NCBI RefSeq assembly: GCF_025822605.1
Contig: NZ_JACKTY010000020.1
Span: 218,524 to 282,523, forward strand
Source of the DNA: Mycolicibacterium komossense
GTDB lineage: Bacteria > Actinomycetota > Actinomycetes > Mycobacteriales > Mycobacteriaceae
DNA length: 64,000 bases
Direction of reading: 5' to 3'
The notes under the pieces are model-generated. The model ran no database searches and was not told the origin of the DNA. It saw only the letters and a program-made list of their open reading frames with translations. Positions 54,174 to 64,000 of the stretch are shown here, in pieces; position 1 is the stretch's first letter, and the number at the start of each line of letters is the position of its first letter. Position numbers and translations under genes: made by a program.

Positions 54174-54593
54174 CTACGAGCCCACCGCGGCGAGCAACCG
54201 CTTGAGCTCCCGCCGGTCCCGTTCACTGAGGTTCGCCAGCACGGTGCGCTCAGCCTCGCCTACACCGATATCCACCTGGGCAAGCAGATCGAGGCCGGCC
54301 CGTGTGAGCTCGGCGGGTAGCGCCCGCCCGGACCGTACTGAATCGGGTCGCGTAACCAGGCCGCGGTCCTCAAGGCGCTGCAGCACGATGTTCATCGCCT
54401 GCCTCGACACGTTGGCGCCTCTGGCCAGTTCCGCGTTGGACAGCCCTGGCGAGTGCGACAGCATCCGCAGGCAGATGTATTGCGGGAATGCGAGTTCCAG
54501 CGGTTCCAGCACGGTGGTGACGACCTGGGTGCGCAGGGCCGAGGCGACACGGCTCAGCAGGTAGCCCAGCGGCTGGCCCTCAAGAAAACTCAT
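54174..54593 (-). CDS. MarR-family transcriptional regulator
   Basis: A 139-residue winged-helix protein with SNAELARGANVSRQAMNIVLQRLEDRGLVTR (55-85) and the wing ending SGRALPAELTRAG. The ATG at 54593 abuts the first of two palindromes; an ATG at 54602 is also in frame. It diverges from a methyltransferase gene across 45 bp that is nearly filled with two operators, so it very likely represses both genes. Confidence 0.87.
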   Translation of the reverse strand: MSFLEGQPLGYLLSRVASALRTQVVTTVLEPLELAFPQYICLRMLSHSPGLSNAELARGANVSRQAMNIVLQRLEDRGLVTRPDSVRSGRALPAELTRAGLDLLAQVDIGVGEAERTVLANLSERDRRELKRLLAAVGS

Positions 54594-56872
<2,279 letters not shown>

Positions 56873-56879
56873 GTCGCGC

Positions 56880-59800
56880 TCACTTTCCCTTGGTGGCTTG
56901 GATCTCGTTGATCGCCTGGCTCATATGCGCCCCGACCTTGGCGATGTAGGGCTCGTCGATGGCCTGGATGTGCTCGCCGCCGATGTTCACCACTTCGAGA
57001 TCGCTGACGAACTCACCCCAGCCGCCGTCGGGTTGGCGGGTAGCGTACGCCGGCTCGAACATGATGGCGTCGTCGTGGTACCGGTCCGCCATGTACAGCG
57101 TGACGTGGCCGTCGTAGGGCTGGATGTCGGCAAGGTCGAGGGTGCGCTGATCTAGGTAGGACGTGCGCTGGTGCTCGATGATCCCGCCGGGGATCTGCAC
57201 GCCGCTCTGCTTGACCGCCTCGAGGATGAACTCGACCTGGCCGGCGTCGTCGCGCTCCTCGAGCTGCTCGTAGGGAATCTCCGGGATCTGCACGTTGAAC
57301 GTCTTCTCCGCGAACTTCGCGTAACGATCCCAGCGCTGGCGGGTCGCCTCTTTGGTCCGCTCGATCGGTTCGCCCGGACGGACGGCGTCGATCAGGCCGA
57401 CGAACCGGACATCGGCGCCGGCTTCCTTCAGGCCGATCGCGCAGGCGTAGGACAGTGCTCCGCCCAGTGACCAGCCCGCCAGGATGAACGGCTTATCCCC
57501 ATTGAGCTCAAGGAGTTTCGGCACGTACTGCGCCGCCCGTTCCTCGATCGTGCCCTCGACACGTTCCAGGCCGATCATCGGCGTCCCCGCAGGCAACCGG
57601 TTCAGCAGCGGCTCGTAGACCACTGTCGAGCCGCCTGCCGCGTGGAAGACGTACACCGGCACCTGGTCGTCGGACTCGGCGGCCCGGATGGTCCGGACGA
57701 ACCCGTCGAGCTCACCGGCCTCCAGGAATTCGCGCACCGTCGTGGCCAGCGCCTCGATGGTCGGCGCGGACGTGACATCGTCGACGGTGATGGTGCCCTC
57801 GGAACGTTCCGAAAGCCGTTGCGCCACCTTCGCGGCTGCCTCGCCGTCGAGCTCGGGCAGCGCGTTGAAAATGCCGCCGGGCGACTTACCGGTGACGATC
57901 GCCCATGTCGCGAACGTCAACCGTTCGGCCGCATCACGCGGCGGCACATCGGAATTGAGCGCCTCGGCGATCGCCTGTTGGTTGAGTGCCGCAGCGGCCG
58001 CCGCCAGATTCGGCTCGGGCGCAGCGGCCGGTTCGGCAGCAGCAGCCGGACCGGCCGGGTTGGTGGGCGGGGGCGGGATCGGTGCACCGGGTCCACCAGG
58101 GTTGGTGGGCGGGGGCGGCACCGGATTGGTGGGCGGGGGCGGTACCGGAACCGTCGACGCCGTCTCGGCAGCCTTTACGTTCAGTTCCTCAGCGGCCTCC
58201 GCAATCTCGGCGGGCGTGACCTCGGACAGTCGCTGCTCGATCTCCTCGGCCGTTGTCGCGCCGCCCAGTAACTCGGCCTGGGCCTTCGCCACTTCCTCCG
58301 GACTGGCCGTCTGCTGGAACTCGTGCAGCTGCGCCACCTCGTCGCGGTGCTCGATCGCATAGCCGATGAGCTTCTCGACGTTGTAGAGATTCGCGTCGCG
58401 CACGGCCTGCAGCTGAATCGGCGGCAGGTCGAAGTCGTATTCGACCCGGTTCTTGATCCGCACCGCCATCAGCGAGTCCAGGCCCAGCTCGATCAGCGGC
58501 ACCTCCCACGGCAGATCCTCGGGCTCGTAGCCCATCGCCGAGCCGACGATGGTGGCCAAGCGGTCCCCCACGGTCTCCGAGGAATCCGGGGACCACTTGG
58601 CGAAACCGGCACCGAGGTTGGCGCCCTGAGTCAGGTTGTCGGACAGGATCTCTGCGTCGTCCACCACGACCGCCTCGATCGCGGTGCTGGTCGGCACCAG
58701 TTCGGTACCGGCCACCGCGGCGCCGGCTGCAGCGGCTGTCGGCAGTGCGGTCGCTGCGCCACCGCGGGTCACGATCGCGTCGTACACCAGCGTGAAGGAC
58801 TCCTCGATGCGGGCGTGCACCTGCACCGTCGCGCCGCCGGGGTGGCGCGACAACGTCGTCACCAGCTTGGCGCCGTCACCGGGAATCGCCCGCTGCTCGA
58901 CCGCCGTCAGCTGGGCATCTGGAAGCACCTGCACCGCAGCCGCTTTCACCAGGGCAGCCAGGTCGGTCACGCCGCGCGGCTCGTACTCCCAGACGTGCTT
59001 ACCGTCAGGAGTGGCCACGTGGGCGCCCGGTATGAGCGATCCCCCGTTACCGGAGAACCGGACGTCGAGCCAGTGCTCCTTGCGCCTGAAGCGGGTCGGC
59101 GGGATGTCGGCGAAGTCCGTCGCAGGATCCTCCGCTTTGGTGAACAGCGTCCGGATGTCCAGATCGTGGCCGTGGACGTAGAGGTTGGCCATCGCCGTGG
59201 TCATGGCGTCGACCTCGTCCTGCTTGCGTGCCAGCGTCGCGATCAACTGGGCGTCATGCAGACCCGCGGCCATCGTGGTCAGGCCGACCTGCATCAACGC
59301 GACCGGATTGGGCGCCAGCTCAAGGAAAGTGGTGTGGCCGCTGTCCACCGCGTTGCGGATGCCGTGGGTGAAGTAGACGCTGTGGCGCAGCCCCTTCTTC
59401 CAGTAGTCGACATCGTGGATAGGCTCGCCACCGGGGCGGATGAAGCCACCCTCATGCACCGTCGAGAAGTAGCCGATGTTGAGCGGGTGCGGCTCGATGC
59501 CCTGCAGTTCGGCCGCGAGCTCGCCGAGCAACGGGTCCATCTGCTGAGTGTGGCTGGCGCCCTTGGTCTGGAATTTGCGGGCGAACTTGCCCTCTGCCTC
59601 GGCCCTGGCGATGATCGCGTCGACCTGCTCGGGCGGGCCACCGATCACCGTCTGGGTCGGCGCCGCGTAGACGCACACTTCGAGATCGGGGTAGTCCGAG
59701 AAGACCGTCTTGATCTCCTCGGCGGAATACTCGACGAGCGCCATCAGGCGGATGTACTCGCCGAACAGCATCGCCTCGCCCTCACCCATCAGGTGCGAGC

Positions 59801-62291
59801 GCGAGCAGATGGTCCTGGTGGCATCGGCCAGCGAAAGACCGCCGGAGAAGTAGGCCGCCGCGGCCTCACCGAGTGACTGCCCAACCACCGCACCGGGTTT
59901 CGCGCCGTGGTGTTTGAGCAGTTCGCCGAGTGCGACCTGGATCGCGAAGATGGTGACCTGGGTGGTCTCGATGCCGTAGTCCTGGGAGTCGTCGAGGATC
60001 AGTTCGACCACGGAATAGCCCAGCTCGTCCTGCACCAGGGCGTCGACCTTGTTGATCCACTCGGCGAACACCTCGTCGCGCAGATACAGGCTCTTGCCCA
60101 TCTTGCGGTGCTGCGCACCGAAACCGGCCAGCACCCACACCGGACCGTTGGACACCGGGCCGTCGGCCGCGAGCACCAGCGGGCTCTGCTTGCCGTCGGC
60201 CAACGCCCGCAGGCCTTTGATCGCCTCGTCGTGGTTGTGCGCCAGCACCACCGCACGCGAGCGGCCGTGGTTGCGCCGTGACAGGGACCGGCCGATCGAC
60301 TCGAGCGAGGACGCGCGGCCCTCCGGGCTGTCGATCCAGTCGGCCAGCTCCCCGGCCGCAGAACGCTTGCGGGACGTCAGGAAGGCCGAAACTGCCAGCG
60401 GCACAACCGGTGTCGGCCGCTCTTCGGACTCCAGCTCCTCACGGGCGACCTCGAGTAGGCGCAACGCCTCGTCGGTCAGGCCGGGGAGCTCAAGCTCGTC
60501 CTCGGCGGCATAACCGGCACCGGCCGCGCTGTATTCGTCGTCCGCGTCGTCGTCATCGTGGATGAACTCGCCGTACTCGTCCATCCGGACGCCGCCGATG
60601 AACTGGCCCGCCGATTCGGCGGCCTTGGCGGATGGAGTTGTGACTGCTTCCGTCTCGGGCTCGACGAGATCGCTGGGCAGCACCTCGCGGACCACCAGGT
60701 GCGCATTCGCGCCGCCGAAGCCGAAGCCGGACACGCCTGCGATGGCGTGGCCGCTGTAACGCGGCCAATCGGTGACGGTGTCAGCGACTTTCAGGTGGAT
60801 CGCGTCGAAGTCGATATATGGGTTCGGTCCGGCGTAGTTGATCGACGGCGGCAGCTTGTCGTGCTGCAGGGCCAGGGCGACCTTGGCCAGACTGGCGGCA
60901 CCCGCGGCCGATTCCAGATGTCCCACATTGGATTTCACCGCACCCAGCAGCGCAGGCTGCTCGGCGGTGCGACCTCGACCGACGACACGACCCAGCGCAT
61001 CGGCCTCGATCGGGTCACCGAGGATGGTGCCGGTGCCGTGCGCCTCGATGTAGTCGACGGTGCGCGGGTTGATCCCGGCGTCCTTGTAGGCCTTGCGCAG
61101 CACGTCGGCCTGCGCGTCCGGGTTGGGCGCCAGCATGCCGTTGGACCGGCCGTCGTGGTTGACCGCGCTGCCCGCGATGACGGCGATGATCTGATCGCCG
61201 TCGCGGCGCGCGTCGGCGACGCGTTTGAGCACCAGCATGCCGCCGCCCTCGGACCGGGCGTAACCGTTGGCGTCAGACGAAAACGACTTGATCAGGCCGT
61301 CGGGCGCGAGCACGCCGCCGACCTCGTCGAAACCGATGGTGACCAGCGGGGTGATCATCGCGTTGACGCCACCGGCCAGCACCACGTCGACGTCACCGGC
61401 GCGCAGCGCTTTGACCCCCTCGTGGACCGCGACCAGCGAGGACGAGCACGCGGTGTCGATGGCCATCGACGGGCCGCGGAAGTCGTAGAAGTAGGAGACC
61501 CGGTTGGCGATGATCGAACTCGCGGTGCCGGTGATGGCGTAGGGGTGCGCGGTGGTCGCGTCTGACACCGCGAGGAACTGATAGTCGTTGTTCGAGGCGC
61601 CGATGTACACACCGACATCGCCACCACGCAGGCTGGAGGCCGGGATCCTGGCGTGCTCCAGGGCTTCCCACGTCAGCTCCAGCGCGATCCGCTGCTGCGG
61701 ATCGATGTTGTCGGCTTCCATCTTCGACAGCGCGAAGAACTCGGAATCGAAACCCTTGATATCCGAGAGGTATCCGCCGCGGGTGTGGGCCCGCGCGACT
61801 CGCTCGGCGATCCGCGGCTCGGCCAGGAACTCTTCCCACCGGCCGTCGGGCAGGTCGGTGATACCGCTGCGTCCGGCCAGCAGCGCCTGCCAGGTCTCCT
61901 CCGGGGTGTTCATGTCACCGGGGAACCGGGTGCCGATGCCCACGATCGCGATATCGTCGAGATCGGCTGTCCGCGACCAGTCTTCGTCTTCCCCGTCCGC
62001 GCTCTCGTCGACGGGCTCACCCTCGACGATGACCTGCGCCAGTGCCTCGATGGTGGGGTGCCGGAAGGCGACCGTTGCGCTCAGGGTGACACCGGTCAGG
62101 TCCTCGATATCCGACGCCATCGCCACCGCGTCGCGCGAGGACAGGCCGAGTTCGACCATCGGCGCGGATTCGTTGATCCCGTCCGGGGATTGGCCGGTGG
62201 CAGTGCCCACCCAGTTGCGCAGCCACGCCCGCATCTCGGGGACGGACAGTTCGCCGCGCTTTTCTGTGGGAATCTCGTTCTGTTCAGACAT
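56880..62291 (-). CDS. pks13: Mycolic acid condensing polyketide synthase Pks13
   Basis: An 1803-residue type I PKS joining the meromycolate and alpha chains. Domains in order: ACP1 (Ser51 in LGLSS), ketosynthase (Cys282 in DTACSSS), acyltransferase (Ser806 in GQSLGE), ACP2 (Ser1273 in LGLDSL) and thioesterase (Ser1608 in GWSLGG). It is about 70 residues longer than the M. tuberculosis protein (1733); most of the extra is a proline-rich linker between ACP2 and thioesterase with three PPPPTNP units (58050-58155). The ATG at 62291 is preferred to one at 62303 by comparison with the family. Confidence 0.97.
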   Translation of the reverse strand: MSEQNEIPTEKRGELSVPEMRAWLRNWVGTATGQSPDGINESAPMVELGLSSRDAVAMASDIEDLTGVTLSATVAFRHPTIEALAQVIVEGEPVDESADGEDEDWSRTADLDDIAIVGIGTRFPGDMNTPEETWQALLAGRSGITDLPDGRWEEFLAEPRIAERVARAHTRGGYLSDIKGFDSEFFALSKMEADNIDPQQRIALELTWEALEHARIPASSLRGGDVGVYIGASNNDYQFLAVSDATTAHPYAITGTASSIIANRVSYFYDFRGPSMAIDTACSSSLVAVHEGVKALRAGDVDVVLAGGVNAMITPLVTIGFDEVGGVLAPDGLIKSFSSDANGYARSEGGGMLVLKRVADARRDGDQIIAVIAGSAVNHDGRSNGMLAPNPDAQADVLRKAYKDAGINPRTVDYIEAHGTGTILGDPIEADALGRVVGRGRTAEQPALLGAVKSNVGHLESAAGAASLAKVALALQHDKLPPSINYAGPNPYIDFDAIHLKVADTVTDWPRYSGHAIAGVSGFGFGGANAHLVVREVLPSDLVEPETEAVTTPSAKAAESAGQFIGGVRMDEYGEFIHDDDDADDEYSAAGAGYAAEDELELPGLTDEALRLLEVAREELESEERPTPVVPLAVSAFLTSRKRSAAGELADWIDSPEGRASSLESIGRSLSRRNHGRSRAVVLAHNHDEAIKGLRALADGKQSPLVLAADGPVSNGPVWVLAGFGAQHRKMGKSLYLRDEVFAEWINKVDALVQDELGYSVVELILDDSQDYGIETTQVTIFAIQVALGELLKHHGAKPGAVVGQSLGEAAAAYFSGGLSLADATRTICSRSHLMGEGEAMLFGEYIRLMALVEYSAEEIKTVFSDYPDLEVCVYAAPTQTVIGGPPEQVDAIIARAEAEGKFARKFQTKGASHTQQMDPLLGELAAELQGIEPHPLNIGYFSTVHEGGFIRPGGEPIHDVDYWKKGLRHSVYFTHGIRNAVDSGHTTFLELAPNPVALMQVGLTTMAAGLHDAQLIATLARKQDEVDAMTTAMANLYVHGHDLDIRTLFTKAEDPATDFADIPPTRFRRKEHWLDVRFSGNGGSLIPGAHVATPDGKHVWEYEPRGVTDLAALVKAAAVQVLPDAQLTAVEQRAIPGDGAKLVTTLSRHPGGATVQVHARIEESFTLVYDAIVTRGGAATALPTAAAAGAAVAGTELVPTSTAIEAVVVDDAEILSDNLTQGANLGAGFAKWSPDSSETVGDRLATIVGSAMGYEPEDLPWEVPLIELGLDSLMAVRIKNRVEYDFDLPPIQLQAVRDANLYNVEKLIGYAIEHRDEVAQLHEFQQTASPEEVAKAQAELLGGATTAEEIEQRLSEVTPAEIAEAAEELNVKAAETASTVPVPPPPTNPVPPPPTNPGGPGAPIPPPPTNPAGPAAAAEPAAAPEPNLAAAAAALNQQAIAEALNSDVPPRDAAERLTFATWAIVTGKSPGGIFNALPELDGEAAAKVAQRLSERSEGTITVDDVTSAPTIEALATTVREFLEAGELDGFVRTIRAAESDDQVPVYVFHAAGGSTVVYEPLLNRLPAGTPMIGLERVEGTIEERAAQYVPKLLELNGDKPFILAGWSLGGALSYACAIGLKEAGADVRFVGLIDAVRPGEPIERTKEATRQRWDRYAKFAEKTFNVQIPEIPYEQLEERDDAGQVEFILEAVKQSGVQIPGGIIEHQRTSYLDQRTLDLADIQPYDGHVTLYMADRYHDDAIMFEPAYATRQPDGGWGEFVSDLEVVNIGGEHIQAIDEPYIAKVGAHMSQAINEIQATKGK

Positions 62292-62349
62292 CGAAGGCCT
62301 CACCTCGGGTCGAGCCTGACCTTCGGCTCGTCCATATGTATCTCTTGTG

Positions 62350-64000
62350 TTAGTCCGTCGCGTCGGGGAACGCGTTGGCGATCTTGCCGGTGCGCAGGCT
62401 GCCGTCCAGATAGGCGGCCCGGCAGGCGCGACGGCCGATCTTGCCGCTGGAGGTCCGGGGGATAGCGCCCGCCGGGGTCAGCAGCACATCACGCACGGTG
62501 ACGCCATGGCGCACCGCGATCGCCGCCCGAATGTCGTCGGCGATCGGCGCCTGATCGAGCTTGTGCGTGCCGGGGGCCCGCTCGCCGACGATCACCAGCT
62601 GTTCGGAGGTGTCGTCGGGATCCCGTGTCAGACCCGAATGGGCGTTCTCGAACACCTCGTCGGGCAGCTGGTTGGCGGGCACGGAGAAGGCGGCGACGAA
62701 ACCGGTGCGGATCGCCTTGGTCGACTCCTGCGCGGACCACTCCAGATCCTGCGGGTAGTGGTTGCGGCCGTCGATGATGACGAGGTCCTTGACTCGGCCG
62801 GTGATGTAGAGCTCGCCTTCGTAGAAGGTGCCGTAGTCGCCGGTGCGCACCCACGTCGCGTCATCGGTGGCGCCTTCGGCATGCGACGGCTCGACCCGCG
62901 ATTTGAGGATGTTCTTGAACGTCGCGAAGGTCTCGTCAGCCTTGCCCCAGTACCCGCTGCCCATGTTCTGGCCGCTGATCCAGACCTCACCGATCTGACC
63001 GTCCGGCAGCTCGGTGGCGGTCTCATGGTCGACGATGGCGGCCCACTCGGCCACCCCGACCTTGCCTGCGCCGGCCTGCGCGACGGCCGTCGGCGCGTCG
63101 GCGGGCACCTCCACGAAGCGGCCCTCGTTCAGCGCGGTCCGGTCGACGTGGATGATCTTCGGCTCCACACCCATCGGGGTGGTCGAGACGAACAGGGTGG
63201 CCTCGGCCAGTCCGTAGGACGGCTTGATCGCCTTCGGCTGGAACCCGTACGGACCGAACGCGTCGTTGAATTTACGCATCGACGCCGCCGACACGGGCTC
63301 GCTGCCGTTGAGGACGGCCTTGACCCTGGACAGGTCCAGTGGCTCGTCGCCGTCCTTGGGTACCCCGCGCGCGGCCGCGTGCTCGAAGGCGAAGTTCGGG
63401 GCCACCGACACCACACCGCCGGTGTCGTCAGGTTTGGCCGACATCTCCCGCATCCAACGCTCCGGGCGGCGGACGAAGGCGGCCGGCGTCATGAACACCA
63501 CGTAGTGGCCGATCATCGGCGGCAACATCACGGTGATCAGGCCCATATCGTGGAAGAACGGCAGCCAGGTCACACCCCGATCGCCCTCCTCGCCTTCCAG
63601 CGCCTCGATGACCTGGACGATGTTGGTCGCCATATTGAGGTGGGTGATCTCAACGCCGGTCGGGATGCGAGTCGACCCAGAGGTGTATTGCAGATAGGCA
63701 ACCGTGTCGACAGTCGCCTCCGGTTCCACCCACGTCGCGCCGACCTCATCGGGGATGGCGTCGACGGCGATGACGCGGGGCCGGTCCTTGGCGGGGCGGC
63801 TGCGGAAGAACTTGCGCACGCCTTCGGCGGCTTCCGTCGTGGTCAGGATCGCCGCGGGCCGGCAGTCGTCAAGGACGGCGTGCAGGCGGCCGACGTGACC
63901 GGGTTCACTCGGGTCGAACAGGGGAACAGCGATCCGGCCTGCGTACAGGGTGCCGAACATGGCCTTGAGGTACTCGAGGTTCTGCGGGCACAAGATCGCG
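62350..64000 (-). CDS. fadD32: Long-chain fatty acid-AMP ligase FadD32, 5' end outside the window
   Basis: The last 550 residues of an adenylate-forming FAAL are present; about 80 N-terminal residues lie beyond the right edge, since the frame is open through AILCPQN, an internal position in the family. P-loop [43 protein letters not shown] and the C-terminal [13 protein letters not shown] are visible. FadD32 loads meromycolic acid as acyl-AMP onto the N-terminal ACP of Pks13. Forty-six bp upstream of pks13 in the same operon. Confidence 0.96.
   Translation of the reverse strand, partial: AILCPQNLEYLKAMFGTLYAGRIAVPLFDPSEPGHVGRLHAVLDDCRPAAILTTTEAAEGVRKFFRSRPAKDRPRVIAVDAIPDEVGATWVEPEATVDTVAYLQYTSGSTRIPTGVEITHLNMATNIVQVIEALEGEEGDRGVTWLPFFHDMGLITVMLPPMIGHYVVFMTPAAFVRRPERWMREMSAKPDDTGGVVSVAPNFAFEHAAARGVPKDGDEPLDLSRVKAVLNGSEPVSAASMRKFNDAFGPYGFQPKAIKPSYGLAEATLFVSTTPMGVEPKIIHVDRTALNEGRFVEVPADAPTAVAQAGAGKVGVAEWAAIVDHETATELPDGQIGEVWISGQNMGSGYWGKADETFATFKNILKSRVEPSHAEGATDDATWVRTGDYGTFYEGELYITGRVKDLVIIDGRNHYPQDLEWSAQESTKAIRTGFVAAFSVPANQLPDEVFENAHSGLTRDPDDTSEQLVIVGERAPGTHKLDQAPIADDIRAAIAVRHGVTVRDVLLTPAGAIPRTSSGKIGRRACRAAYLDGSLRTGKIANAFPDATD

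Overview
The window is a piece of a high-GC mycobacterial chromosome, most likely a fast-growing Mycolicibacterium. This rests on the presence, in the M. tuberculosis Rv3772-Rv3801c order, of hisC2, echA21, the Rv3777-Rv3783 block, dprE1-dprE2-aftA-embC-embA-embB and accD4-pks13-fadD32. Lineage-specific genes interrupt that order, and a prophage occupies the left fifth.

Positions 1-13450 are one end of an integrated prophage that continues past the left edge. About 26 tightly coupled leftward genes run from an excisionase/Cro-like gene (12964) to position 1. They include a RecE-like exonuclease, a RecT-like annealing protein, an MmcB-like nuclease, a helix-turn-helix protein followed by a striking hairpin array, and a RuvC-like resolvase. 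A divergent Cro/CI-type repressor gene (13148-13450) ends inside a host tRNA-Arg gene, and no integrase lies beside it. This is the layout of integration-dependent immunity phages of the BPs type, in which attP lies inside the repressor gene. A palindromic operator (consensus GCGACATATGTCGC) occurs at the early promoter and three times in front of a second leftward gene near 303.

Positions 13416-31133 carry three tRNA genes (Arg-ACG, Ser-GCT, Ser-TGA) and mostly conserved genes: hisC2, a maleylpyruvate isomerase-like protein, echA21, a quinone oxidoreductase, a class V aminotransferase homologue that lacks the PLP lysine, the Rv3779 membrane transferase, the proteasome activator Bpa, and the galactan export and initiation genes wzt-glfT1-wzm. 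After these come an alanine-rich unknown protein, a DUF222/HNH protein with a LexA box at its start codon, and several small enzymes and regulators.

Positions 30690-45866 form the arabinan block. GtrA-like Rv3789, DprE1/DprE2 (decaprenylphosphoryl-arabinose synthesis), AftA and EmbC/EmbA/EmbB (arabinosyltransferases) lie in near-overlapping order and end in a metallo-beta-lactamase-fold hydrolase. DprE1 has alanine where benzothiazinones attack a cysteine.

Positions 46047-54094 look like a lineage-specific accessory insert: a secreted lipase-family protein, then a catabolic operon (polysaccharide deacetylase-like hydrolase, two acyl-CoA synthetases, a crotonase) facing a PucR-type regulator. 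A MarR/methyltransferase pair follows. The window ends in the mycolic acid condensation genes accD4, pks13 and fadD32, the last cut by the right edge.
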